Below are positions 30,871 to 41,796 of a stretch of 64,000 nt of DNA, piece by piece; position 1 is the stretch's first letter, and every line of letters begins with the position of its first letter. The translations under genes and the position numbers were made by a program. The notes under the pieces were generated by a model, which searched no databases, had not been told where the DNA came from, and was given only the letters and a program-made list of their open reading frames with translations. Origin of the DNA: Limonium bicolor (Eukaryota; Streptophyta; Magnoliopsida; Caryophyllales; Plumbaginaceae). Location: contig CM041776.1 in the NCBI GenBank assembly GCA_023374045.1, positions 278,172,039-278,236,038 of the forward strand, read 5' to 3'.

Positions 30871-32450
30871 ATGGGCCCTACTACTTCTCAGTCTGTCAAG
30901 GAGCTAGCTTCCAAATGCGCAGACCTCACTCTCACGGTGGACAAGAAGCTCATGACTCCAGCAGATGACTTGGCCAGACCCGCAGACGCTCTTCCATTTC
31001 GTAGGATCCTCCTCGGTAANNNNNNNNNNNNNNNNNNNNNNNNNNNNNNNNNNNNNNNNNNNNNNNNNNNNNNNNNNNNNNNNNNNNNNNNNNNNNNNNN
31101 NNNNNNNNNNNNNNNNNNNNNNNNNNNNNNNNNNNNNNNNNNNNNNNNNNNNNNNNNNNNNNNNNNNNNNNNNNNNNNNNNNNNNNNNNNNNNNNNNNNN
31201 NNNNNNNNNNNNNNNNNNNNNNNNNNNNNNNNNNNNNNNNNNNNNNNNNNNNNNNNNNNNNNNNNNNNNNNNNNNNNNNNNNNNNNNNNNNNNNNNNNNN
31301 NNNNNNNNNNNNNNNNNNNNNNNNNNNNNNNNNNNNNNNNNNNNNNNNNNNNNNNNNNNNNNNNNNNNNNNNNNNNNNNNNNNNNNNNNNNNNNNNNNNN
31401 NNNNNNNNNNNNNNNNNNNNNNNNNNNNNNNNNNNNNNNNNNNNNNNNNNNNNNNNNNNNNNNNNNNNNNNNNNNNNNNNNNNNNNNNNNNNNNNNNNNN
31501 NNNNNNNNNNNNNNNNNNNGCTTTGCTCTATTAAGATTGCTGATGTTCGAGCCCTTAAATCCACGTTTGATCAGGTGTGGCAGATGGGTGGTAAGCTCAA
31601 AGTACGAGCTGCCGGTTCCAACTTTTACATGTTTGAGTTTGAATTGCAAGACCTAATCCAAATTATCCTTGGATGTGGCCCATGGACTTTTGACGGCGCT
31701 TCGCTGGTCTTTCAAACTTTTGACAAAGATAAAGCTCTAAAGGATCATAGCTTTCTCCATGTGCCCATTTGGGTCAGGTTCTATGATGTCCCATTTTCTC
31801 TCTTCCACAAAGGTTTTATGGAGAGAATCGGGCTCATACTTGGGTGCCTCCTGGAATTCAACGAGGACGACAATAGCTTGGGAGGTGACTACCTCCGCTT
31901 TAGAGTGTTGATTGATCTTCACAAACCTTTCTTGTGATGCATGAAAATTTCAGTTGAAGGAGTTGAATCGACTTTGCGTGTTACTTATGAACAGTTGCCT
32001 CCTATACACTTCCGATGTGGTTTGCTAACTAATGAAACTAAAGATTTCTTTGATCAATCAGACCCCCAACAGGGATTTATCCTTACGGCCCGTGGATGAG
32101 CGCGTTCAGCCCTCAACCGGGGAAAAAAATCCTCAACTGATGCTGATTATGAGTTTTAGAAGATCATTTGTGGCTTGGACTTGCCATGGCATGGGAACAT
32201 TTCAAAACAGGTTAAACCCTTAATAATTAAACAATTCACCGGATTTGAACTCAGGGGAATCAGAGACTTCCCCCTTTCAACACATCATTTGTCCTAGTCC
32301 TCAAGAATCTTCAGGGATGAAGAGGGGGTACGTCGACCGACCCCAGCAGGAGGATACGACTGAGGGTCACCATCTCCCCGAAAATATGACCCTCATGGGA
32401 GACGAGGGAAGAAGGAAAAGTCATTTTCTTATGTTAAAGAACCTCGATTG
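30871..32450 (+). pseudogene. LINE-type ORF1 remnant with DUF4283 domain
   Basis: An ATG at 30871 opens a frame with ELASKCADLTLT, a common start of plant LINE ORF1 proteins. A 500-N gap follows. From about 31528 another frame gives a DUF4283 domain (ALKSTFDQVWQMGG, ILGCGPWTFDGASLVFQTFD, HVPIWVRFYDVPFSL and GGDYLRFRVLIDLHKPFL). It stops at TGA 31935-31937; past it the reading continues as VEGVESTLRVTYEQLPPIHF, where the zinc knuckle should follow but only one Cys is seen. DUF4283 proteins with a knuckle bind LINE RNA. Several later stops and shifts mark it as dead. A host DUF4283 gene is possible but less likely given the 3' tail. Confidence 0.7.
31020..31519. other. Assembly gap of exactly 500 N
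   Basis: The round length indicates a placeholder gap of unknown true size, inside the LINE-like ORF1. Confidence 0.99.
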
Positions 32451-32826
32451 ATAGTCCACTTGGTTCTTATGTAGGAGCCCAACCCTTCGCCAGCAACTCA
32501 TGATATTGCGGCAACCCCGGTCGGATTGGGGGTTGCCAAGAGCCATGAAGGCCTTCCCTCAGGGCACTTCTGACTAGCACACCCTGACTTCCTTATGTTC
32601 TCTCACAGTGCATCCTAAGGTCCTTGGCACCTATCCTAGCTTGTTTTGTGGCAACTTCTTTGACCGCATTAGTTTTTTTACTATTGGGTGTGTATCTACA
32701 TGTTCTGCACTATTTTTCTAGATGTTACTGAGATCCTCTACTGCAGGCAGAGTCTTAGTCTGCGATGGATGGTCTTCCCCTATATTCTTAAGTATTAATA
32801 TAATGATTATATTTTAAAAAAAAGTC
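32451..32826 (+). mobile_element. Possible LINE 3' region with A-rich tail
   Basis: No domain is recognised. The stretch ends in TTATATTTTAAAAAAAA (about 32806-32822), which would fit a LINE 3' end. If so, ORF2 (endonuclease and RT) is missing, so the copy is internally deleted or rearranged. Flanking duplications were looked for and not found. Confidence 0.35.
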
Positions 32827-33517
32827 AGATACATCAAGTTTTGGACACTCTTCATAGTTCTGGGTACAAACTTGCAGACTGATAATGAACTCATGCAATA
32901 TCTTAACAATCTCTCTTAGCTACAAGTATATGTAATTATTTTTTGCTACATTTGTAGTGGAGTTTGTATACAATAAATGTACATGTTTTGTAAGTTTACC
33001 GTACAGTTCAAGAAATCAATATGTACATCTAGTAGAATTTCAGCAATATCAGAATTCAATATATATCTTTATATATAAATCTTTACAGTTTTTATATATT
33101 AATAATACAATTTTTATAGAGCAAAAATATATGCATGTAACTATATATAGTTACATTAGGATGTAGCCATGAAATTACTATACTTTAATAACCTTAGCGT
33201 AGACTTGAAGTGAGTTTTTAATTATTAATAATTTGTAAATTATAACTATATATTAGATATATATTACTCAGAAACATGGATATTCATATCCAAACATTTG
33301 TATTATTTAGGGAATGTAGTGGATCACCGTCTTTGTTGTTCGTCAATATGTTGCTCATCTCCATTTGGATGATCCATAAGTTTTTGCATACTCTACAAAG
33401 TGAAAATATCACCTTCAATATATGTATTTTTGAAATGTTGTACTCGCAAAACTTAGTACAAAACTGAGTTCATTCCTTAGAGATTACAATAATTTGCAAG
33501 AGTGTCGACGATACTCC
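32827..33517. other. AT-rich intergenic sequence containing one copy of a dispersed repeat
   Basis: No gene is recognised. Positions about 33000-33116 (GTACAGTTCAAGAAATC through TCAGCAATATCAGAATTC to TTTACAGTTTTTATATA) are a diverged copy of 36865-36975. Confidence 0.5.
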
Positions 33518-33520
33518 TTA

Positions 33521-33715
33521 GTGCATTTATATGGATTCCACCCACCAACAAATATTATTTTATTATCTCCCCTTACAATCTCTCTTGTTTACCTAGGTTC
33601 TCTAAAAAGAGGGTGTCTTAGTTAAGAATCCCTTTCACATCCTCTCACCTCCACTCATCATTTTCTTTTTTCTTTTTTAACATTATAGGTGGAATCCACT
33701 CCATTATAGATGCCC
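33521..33715. mobile_element. Harbinger/Tourist-like MITE
   Basis: 195 bp bounded by TTA on both sides (33518-33520 and 33716-33718). The left end GTGCATTTATATGGATTCCA and the right end, read in reverse complement GGGCATCTATAATGG followed by AGTGGATTCCACC, form an imperfect terminal inverted repeat of about 25 bp. TTA duplications and a GGGCAT terminus are typical of Tourist-type MITEs. It is non-coding. Confidence 0.6.
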
Positions 33716-33718
33716 TTA

Positions 33719-34097
33719 ATAGAAGACTAACCTTAGAGTTCGAGCTCCTTTTCGCATCAAGAACCAAAGATATTACACCAAGAGAATAAGAAACTAAAAA
33801 CAGGCCAATAACTTTGAAGAAATATGGTCCTGTTTAGTTTGATGTCTCTATGGCTAACGAGTGGTTAACTAATCATAACTCATTAGTTTAATTATAGTGG
33901 GTCTAAAAGACAATAAAAAACAAATAGACAAGTAAACAAAAAGTGAAACGTGCTCATTGGACGCGACCATGTTTTAAGTATAATATAAATAAAGTAACTT
34001 CATAATACTTCACTGATTTTTACTTAATTCACATCCTGCCCGTTGTATTTTTAAAATTATACTAGTTAACACTCCATTTAACTAATTTCATTAGATA
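33719..34097. other. AT-rich sequence with nothing recognised
   Basis: No open frame of note, no terminal or tandem repeat seen. Confidence 0.4.
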
Positions 34098-34105
34098 TCA
34101 GTATG

Positions 34106-34826
34106 CAGTGGCGGAGCTATGTTAGTAGTTAGGGGGCCTGGCCCCTCAACTCAAAATAATATCATTGATTTTTTTAAAATGTGGTGTGTTGTATTTTATA
34201 GTGTTTTTTTAAGTTAATACACTTTCTATTATTAGTAATTAAAAAATAGACATAATCTTACCATTATACTAATAATAATATGATTTAATGTATTTGTGTT
34301 CTTTAAAATTAATTAATGTGTGCATATATTAATAATTGTATATGCAGCTAATAAATTAAGAAACATATTTAAATATGGTTTAGCATATTTTAAAAAAATT
34401 TATTGTCATATATAGCTGAAGATGTTAATATGACTCAAAAGTTGTTAAAATTTTTTATTTGTTTTTTATTTTATATATGAAAATAATTATTTATTACTGA
34501 AATTTTTAATAAATATCAATGTATATTTTCTTATACTAATTTATGAATTTTAATATTATCAAAAAGTAACTTATTATAGAATAATGAAATGGAAAAAGAT
34601 ATATTAAAAGGTAAAACAAATCCATAAACATTTATGAGGAAGAAAACACAATTTTTTTTAAAGAGTTCCAAGCAATTATTGTCCAAGGATCTAAAAGAAA
34701 CTTAACAATGAAGACTGTTATTGAAAAATATGTTATTAGAATGACAAATGTTCAAAATATAGTTAATTGGTGTTAGACCAAAAGTTTTTTGACCCCCCAA
34801 ACTATCAAATCCTGGCTCCGCCCCTG
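34106..34826. mobile_element. Non-autonomous hAT-like element
   Basis: 721 bp with ends CAGTGGCGGAGCTA and TGGCTCCGCCCCTG, which are inverted copies apart from a few bases. The flanking 8 bp are TCAGTATG on the left (34098-34105) and TCGGTATG on the right (34827-34834), a 7/8 match. CA(G)...(C)TG ends plus an 8-bp duplication define the hAT superfamily. The interior is AT-rich and non-coding, so it needed a transposase from elsewhere. Confidence 0.85.
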
Positions 34827-34834
34827 TCGGTATG

Positions 34835-35200
34835 TTTCATATTCTATTAATTACATCCGTTAACTCTCATACTAAGGAAAATAAGGGATTTCAGTGTATA
34901 GGGGAGAGCGTTTGTTTTCTAATCAAGTGGTCAACTAATAGGAAGATTTTTTAGACTTTTTAGAGGGATTTTAACAATGGAATTAATGGAACATCGAGAG
35001 GAATTGATATCTGTTGAAATTAGTTCAACCGAGTGTTATTCTATGTAGTGTTATTCTATGTAGTTTTAATAATAAAATGATAAAATATGAATTAATCAAA
35101 AACTTAATAGTATTTGATGTAATTTCTCATATTTTTATTAGAACTTTTTACATAATGTCAAACATCAATTGATAAACACATCAATTAGGTTTGTTAACGC

Positions 35201-35232
<32 letters not shown>

Positions 35233-35880
35233 ATTACTTACATAATTTATGGCATATCGAACCAGCTGCCATAGACTAATTTATACAAGTCAACCTGGTG
35301 TATTTTAGATGTCATCGTGATCATTCTTTTTAAAGCCTGAGTAAGTGATGATAAAAGACTAGATTATGATTTACCGTACTCGAACCTAGATTACAAAGTG
35401 GCAGTCTAGATCCACCCGCTAACTAATGAGTTATTGTTCCCCAACATTAGGGATCGGCAAACAGTATTCGTCCTACACTATCAGTTCTAGCTGTATCCAA
35501 CTTTTGGTCCAATGGATGAATTGAAAGATAATCACACGACGCCCGAATACTTGATCTTTCCAGTCCATGATACTATAATGATATGCTAACAGTAAGCTAT
35601 CTCATCTCAACCCCTACTTTCCTCGTCTTCACGGAAGCACCGCCCTCGCTAGAGAAAGTGTACTCTAACTATTAACTAAAACAATTGGTTTAGTTACCTT
35701 TTCGATAGTAGGTATGAGGCAGGACGAAACCAGAATCGTAAACGCGATATGCACTATTAAATAAAAATACATGGCTAGGGTAATGACATGTTAAAAAGAT
35801 GCTTTAGTTTTTGTTTGATAGCGGTACTTTAGTTATAATGGCTATATGCTTACAACGTCCAATTAGTGGAAAGGTCGCTG
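34835..35880. other. AT-rich sequence with an (AT)n run, otherwise nothing recognised
   Basis: An (AT)n microsatellite lies at 35201-35227. Around 35032-35064 the phrase GTGTTATTCTATGTAG occurs twice in tandem. No gene-like frame is present. Confidence 0.5.
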
Positions 35881-35887
35881 GCATGGC

Positions 35888-36361
35888 TAGGGATGATAAT
35901 AGGTGACGGGTGTCCATTTCACCCGACCTACTAAAACAGGTGAAAAATTTAAAAAAATGGGTGACGGCTAAAACAGGTGCAGGTGAACAATTTTCACCTG
36001 GTCACTTGACCTGTTAACTTGACCCGTCACCCATTTGTATTATATTAAATAAAAAAGTATATACTTATTCCATATTTGTTAAGATAACTTGGAAATATTT
36101 TGGTTAATATTCTATGTTTGAGTATGTTAATGACATTAATATATGTGGTATGTATTGTTAACAAACCTGAGTGTATGTTTTTGAAAAATTAAGCTAATAT
36201 AAGGTGTTAAAGACAAAAAATATTTGCTTAAAAAAATGGGTGACGGGTGGCGGGTGATGAAGTTACAGGTGACGGGTCGGGTCGGGTGATGCGGGTGGAA
36301 AACGGGTGACGGGTCGGGTGGAGCATCACCCGACCTGAAACCCGACCCGTTGTCATCCCTA
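35888..36361. mobile_element. hAT-like MITE with GGGT-rich terminal repeats
   Basis: 474 bp from TAGGGATGATAATAGG to CCGTTGTCATCCCTA. The reverse complement of the right end is TAGGGATGACAACGGGTCGG, matching the left end. A 7-bp direct repeat GCATGGC flanks it (35881-35887 and 36362-36368). Both subterminal regions carry many GGGTGACGGGT and ACCCGACC units, so the two arms can fold on each other. The duplication length suits hAT, but the superfamily is inferred. Confidence 0.8.
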
Positions 36362-36440
36362 GCATGGCATTACCCGTCCGGTCAGTGCATGGTTTCACAA
36401 TCTAATCGCATAAGACAGCTTGTGCCGCGCTTGCATGGCA

Positions 36441-36855
36441 GCGTTTGTTTTGAGTGGGAAAACATAATGGAATCAGAAAAGTGGATAAGGAATAAAACAT
36501 CATCCATTTTGATTTTTCTACCTGTTTGTTTGAGTTGGGGAAAATAAAATAAATAACCGGTCAATTGTGGTCGGTCAATGGTCAACATCTGCCTACTACC
36601 GGTCAGCGACCATTAATTGTCGAATAATATTTACTAATAATCAATAGCCATCGATCAATAGTCATGTGTCGCCTGTCAAAGTGTATAGGCGAAAGAAAAT
36701 CACATTGCCTAGTAGGGGGTGAGGAATCAAGTTAGAGGGTTTTGAGGTAATCTCATTCTCTTTCCCATTCTTGAAAATAGGGAAAAGTGGCTAAAGCATC
36801 AATAGGAAACGGAATCATTCTGATTCTCTTTTCTGATTATCTCAAAACAAACACC
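36441..36855. mobile_element. MITE-like repeat, copy 1
   Basis: 415 bp bounded by GCGTTTGTTTTGAG and CTCAAAACAAACACC, an inverted pair. It shares a long diverged core with 38539-38946, including GGTCAATGGTCA and GATTATCTCAAAAC. No clear target duplication. Confidence 0.55.
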
Positions 36856-36864
36856 TCTATCTTA

Positions 36865-36975
36865 TAGTACAATTTAAGAAATGAATTTGTACATTTAATA
36901 CTATTTCAGTAATATCAGAATTCAATATATATATACACATCAGTACAGCTTTTATATACCAAATGTACAATTTAG
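36865..36975. repeat. Dispersed repeat copy related to 33000-33116
   Basis: Shares AGTACAATTTAAGAAAT-like sequence, TTTCAGTAATATCAGAATTC and CAGTACAGCTTTTATATA with the other copy at about 80% by eye. Confidence 0.5.
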
Positions 36976-37171
36976 TATCAAAATTGTTTTGGTTTTTCAA
37001 CCGTTTTTCTAGCTAACTTTTTAGCTTTCGGTTTTTGGTTAACCAAATTTTATTTCGCTTCTGTTTTCAGTTATAGAAGAGAATATTTTGGTTCACCGAG
37101 TAACGTAAATACTTTTAATTTTTTTAATTAAAATATATGAATATTAAGAAAAGTTTTGATTTTGCTTAATA
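36976..37171. other. AT-rich spacer with nothing recognised
   Basis: Pyrimidine-rich then A-rich sequence, no feature seen. Confidence 0.4.
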
Positions 37172-38512
37172 AATGATGAACGGATCCCAACTCACTACTT
37201 TTTCCTGGTCCTCTAATTCTTTTTCCTATGATTTTATAATTTCTTAATGAAATCCCAGATTGATTTAATCCACGTCCAGTCATCCGCTAGGTGAATTCTA
37301 ATTAGCAATTGCATAACTAACTCTCATTAAGAATTTCTCAATTACTAAAAGCATTAAAAGCTATTCGAGATTAATGGTCGGGTTGTTTATAAACCATCTG
37401 TGTCTAGACTAACCAACACCGTTCAGCAGTCTAATGTTTTCCGCACTTCTCACCTGTAAACAAACTAATAAAATCTAGTAATTGGCTAAATCACTAGAGA
37501 TTAACAATTAAAAACAAAGAATAGTACTTCACTCTACTATAAATCTAGAAAGTCACAATAGATAGTAGAATTTTTGAACTAAGGATACATGGCAAGCCAA
37601 AATTGAAACTAACTACTCAACCATAGACATAATGATAGTATAAATTTATAATAAGAAGAATATTAGGAAAAGAAAATAAAATAAAAACTCTTAGGAACTT
37701 CGTTAGGAAGCTTCAATCTCCAGTCCCAAACTGCTCTTATCTGTCTAAAAAAACTCCAAAACAGTTCTTGATCTTAAAATCTTGATAATCAAATTGAAGA
37801 TCAATTTTTTATCTAAATAGTCACAATCGCCTTTCTTCTTCGCGTTTGGTCTAGGTCTTTGTCCTGGAGTCAATCCTGGATCAGAAGACGTGTCACGCTC
37901 CTAGTTGCTTAAAAGGTCGGGTCCGACAATGTGTTATGGGGTTATTCCTACACCTTATGACAGAAACCCCAAACCATCTTTGGAAACATGGGTCCAGGAA
38001 TCATCTCATGAAACATTCCTAGACCAAACACCAAATCAAGTAGTAAGATATCCCAAGAATTGGTCTGGGGAAACATTCATGTAAACAATCTTGGACCAGT
38101 CTTCAAAATAGACAGTAGCATTTGGTCAAGGAAAAGAGACGCGGACATAAACCCGAACCTTTCCCTTCTTCCTATGATCTCTCAACTTGGTCCGAGAATA
38201 TGTATTGGAAACATACCCGACCAGCATAGAAAATGACTAATTGTTGCTTTAAAACATCCATTGACTCTCGGTTTGACCTTCAATGCTCGATCCAACTTCT
38301 TGGTAAGTCATTTAAGCATCCAAACAACCTTAGATTGATACAAGAACATGCTTTCGAGCTTTTTAACCTCAAAAATCATGAAACTAATCATAGGGGACAA
38401 AACACATGACAATAAATCTTAATTAAACCAATATAAATGGAATTTAAGGCCACATTGTAGATAATTAAGCGTTAATTAGCACAAGAAGCTTAGGCAAATT
38501 TCTGACTTATCA
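37172..38512 (-). mobile_element. Putative minus-strand LTR (Athila/Tat-like), solo or truncated
   Basis: Read on the minus strand it starts TGATAAGTCAGAAATTTGCC, the same style of start as the LTR at 13655 (TGATAAGCC), followed by GCTTCTTGTGCTAATTAACG. The other end is placed at TGATGAACGG because it gives a TG..CA unit of about 1.3 kb. No matching target duplication was found (right flank ATGGC), so truncation is likely. There is no polypurine tract outside its 5' side and no partner LTR in the window. Confidence 0.4.
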
Positions 38513-38538
38513 ATGGCTTAGGTAGCATATTCTAGGTA

Positions 38539-38946
38539 GTTTTTGTTTTGAGCAAATGTAATAGAATAAAATTAGGAGAGAGTAATGTGCGGAATTGAAA
38601 AAAAATCTTTGATTTTTCTGAATGTTCATTTGTACAAGGGTAAATGAAATGAATGATCAGCTAACAGATGCCGGTCAAAGGTAAACGGCCACCTGTTGCT
38701 GGTCAATGGTCATTAATTCCTAATCAACATCTACCAATCACCAGTTAATAGTTGTCGGTCATCGGTAATAGTGTACCAAGGTAAGGGAATCTCATTCTCT
38801 GGTGGAGGCTGAAGAACCATGTTAGAGGGATTGTGGGTGAACTCATTTCCTTACCCTTTCTTGCAAAAAAGAAGAAACTACCTATACCAATAGCATAAAA
38901 CTGAATCATTTCGATTCTCTTTCCTGATTATCTCAAAACGAACTCC
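38539..38946. mobile_element. MITE-like repeat, copy 2
   Basis: 408 bp bounded by GTTTTTGTTTTGAG and CTCAAAACGAACTCC, a diverged relative of 36441-36855 in the same orientation, with GGTCAATGGTCATTAATT and CCTGATTATCTCAAAAC in common. Confidence 0.55.
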
Positions 38947-39563
38947 TCATAAGTATTTTTACATATATTATTCAATCATCAGAGGTACCCTATTAGATGA
39001 AACAAAAAATGAATTAAGTGATATACAAGTTCACATGTAAATGTTGATGTAAATATTGTAGGAATGTACATTTTTCATACAGATTTGATTCATTGCTCAT
39101 GGTTTGAGTGCATGACCAATGTTGTACTATAATATTAAGGAAATTGGTCTCATCTGAAAAATAATAATATTATAAGATTAACCAAGAAAACATAATTGAA
39201 TTGAACCAACCCAAACAAAGCAATAATGAAATCAATCTAAAAAACCATATAAGCGTAGAGAATCATATACGTGATTAAAGCTAATTCTTGTATCAATTAT
39301 TTTACATTGTACTCGAAGAAAACCAAAATAAGCAATAAAATAGTCATCTTCAATAGTGGTAGGTGAAGTTGAGTGAATCACTATAAAAAGTGTTGTAAGT
39401 CTTACTTGACATTCATATTCATCGAAACACACTGGATAACATGAGTTAGCGTGAATTGGAAGTTGTGTGGGGGTTTGGAAATCAACCATGTCTAAACATA
39501 CTCAACAACCAAATGCCTGGAACATTTAAGGATAGATAAATCTCGATTTCGGAACACCCTAAC
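38947..39563. other. AT-rich sequence with nothing recognised
   Basis: An 85-codon minus frame at 39232-39489 has no family motif and is probably chance. Confidence 0.4.
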
Positions 39564-40484
39564 CTTGGTTTTAAAATGTGTGGTGCGCTCCGATGTGATT
39601 AAGCTCCAGAAGTGATGTGTGATGCGTGAGGCGTTGATGTGAGTGCATCCCGCTTGTGATGTGATGTTTACTAAAAAAATTACATCTAAATTTTTGTAGA
39701 CAACTTTTTATACATATGAAGTAATACTTTGACACAATGAAATCAAAACTTCCAAACACAAGTCTAAAGTAAGCAAGTGCCAAAGTATTCAATCCAAACA
39801 ACATAAGAGAACAAAAACATCCAAACACAAATCTAAAGTAATCAATCCACACAAGAGAATAATACCTTTTAAAGATAACAAACTTTAGATTATACTACAT
39901 TTAGATATCACCACAGAATCTGTTGGATGTCATCAACCCTAGATCAACTAAATCATCTTCAACATTAGGAGCACCAATCAAGTTCTTCCTCCTCCTCATC
40001 ACTCAAGTTCACCTAGTGGAAGTAGATGGAAAAGCAACATTTTTTCCTCTAGAACATGAAGGATTTTCTCTTCCCATCCTTAATGATATAGTTTTTTTAG
40101 ATTGGATCACTAACCCCTATGAGTCTCATAATCATCTCATATCATCAATTACACCAGAAAGACATCAAAGCATACACACAAGGCTCATTCAAGCATTAAG
40201 GCCATTTCCGATGTTGTTGTATTTTATATTGCTCTAAACCTAGCAATAAGTGCATAGGGTGAAACTAGGTTGATATATAAGCATGTAAGAACAATCAAGA
40301 ATAAAAATGGACTTCAAAGGAAGAAGTTATGGCGAAAACAAGCTTACACAAGCTTAAAGCCCATCACGGCGCATCTGAGGTCTCATCGTGACAAAAACCA
40401 CCTCGCTTGCATGGATGCGATGAGGTGGTCGCATTGCATCGCATTCGTATCAGGCGTGTATTATACGTGCATTTTAAAACCAAG
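39564..40484. mobile_element. 0.9-kb element with terminal inverted repeats, superfamily unknown
   Basis: The left end CTTGGTTTTAAAATGTG and the right end, in reverse complement CTTGGTTTTAAAATGCAC, form a TIR of about 16 bp. Next to both are GATGTGATG- or GATGCGATG-rich subterminal stretches (39590-39665 and 40370-40450). Frames inside (39571-39852 minus, 39923-40237 plus) show no transposase motif. No convincing target duplication is present, so the superfamily is left open. Confidence 0.5.
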
Positions 40485-41110
40485 ACCCAAGCGATCGAAA
40501 ACATTCGTCTATAACCAGTGGCGGACCCAGAACTTCATAACATTGGTGTCAAAATATAAGATCATTACTTATAGTATAATAAAACATTTATCATTGTACT
40601 AATAAACAAATAAAAATGACATCAAATACTAAGAAGCTATAATTCATACATCAAATTAGATTTCTATGACTCTTTATGTTCTGAATATAATATTCCTGTT
40701 ATTGCGACCGTGCTGTGATGCTACTATTGCAGCTTGGTGTGAACAAAGTAGGAGTTATTGAAATATATATATGAGTGTAGTACAAAGCTCTGCAGTGATA
40801 TATAAGTTTTAAAAGCCCAAAAATCATAAGCAAGTGTCCAATAGCAGTTGAACTTGAGAAATGCAGCAACCCCAAGGGTATGTGGCAAAAGCAACCATAC
40901 CCAAAAAGTAAGAGTCCACCGCCATTGTCAGTCTAGTTTGAAAAAACATTCTCGCTGAAGATGCATATCTGATTGGATAACAAGTGCCGATGGAGAAAGA
41001 TCTGACTCCATTCTCTCCCGATAACTAGATAAGAAGCAAATCTACAAGGAAATCTTCATCTGGACAACCTCCTTATTTAGACTAATCGCTATAAGAATTC
41101 AAAAACGCAT
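40485..41110. other. Spacer with one orphan hAT-type terminus
   Basis: CAGTGGCGGACCCAG at 40516 resembles a hAT end but no matching right end was found. Nothing else is recognised. Confidence 0.4.
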
Positions 41111-41118
41111 CTCCTCAA

Positions 41119-41788
41119 CAGGGGCGGCTCGTTAATTTTGGAGGCCCTGTGCTAAATATTTAAGCGGGCCCTATAATAATTAAATTTTAATATAAAATAC
41201 TAAAATATTAATTTAGCCGTGTCACAACATTATTATATATTAAATTATGTAAAAAGATAAAATGTCAAAAGGTGACAATACAGACAAACTAAAAGAAGTA
41301 TACTCATTATTGAATAATCACTTTAAATAACCATTCTTCTAGCAATGTCACAATATAATTTTACCATACAGTTTTTTTCTCTTTATAATTGTTTAAAAGA
41401 ATTGGGCTTGAAGTATAACTGTAGAAAAGTTGTGAAAGTTCTATAATAGGTAAACATGAGAGATGCAGAAATGTTAGTTAATACTTAATAAATAGAAGAG
41501 AGTGGTTGAAAGAAGAACAGTAGATATGTATTTTTTTCTTTTTTTTTAAAAAATAAATAGTAGTTAAATACAAACAATTTTACTGATAACTTTATTTATT
41601 TATTTGTCTTTTAAAAAATTTAATAATTTTAAATTCAATCAATTGTTAATTAATTGATTATACAAATTTTTAAAAAAAATTAATTTTAAGTTTTTTTAGA
41701 AAAATGATAGATACTTAAAATATGGGGCCCCAAATTTTTGGGGGCCCTGTTCCATTGAACAGGGTAGACACTCTAAGAGCCGCCCCTG
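41119..41788. mobile_element. Non-autonomous hAT-like element
   Basis: 670 bp with ends CAGGGGCGGCTCGTTA and AAGAGCCGCCCCTG, and a perfect 8-bp target duplication CTCCTCAA (41111-41118 and 41789-41796). Subterminal GAGGCCCTGT and GGGGGCCCTGTT are also inverted or shared. The interior is AT-rich and non-coding. The ends differ from those of 34106-34826, so it is another subfamily of the same superfamily. Confidence 0.9.
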
Positions 41789-41796
41789 CTCCTCAA

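Noticed and set aside
30871..31656. Long open frames on both strands running through the N gap
   Set aside because: The length comes from 500 N translated as unknown residues; only the short ends are real sequence, and only the plus-strand DUF4283 reading has motif support.
40516..40740. Possible fourth hAT element starting CAGTGGCGGACCCAG
   Set aside because: No matching right terminus or 8-bp duplication was found, so it may be a truncated copy or chance.
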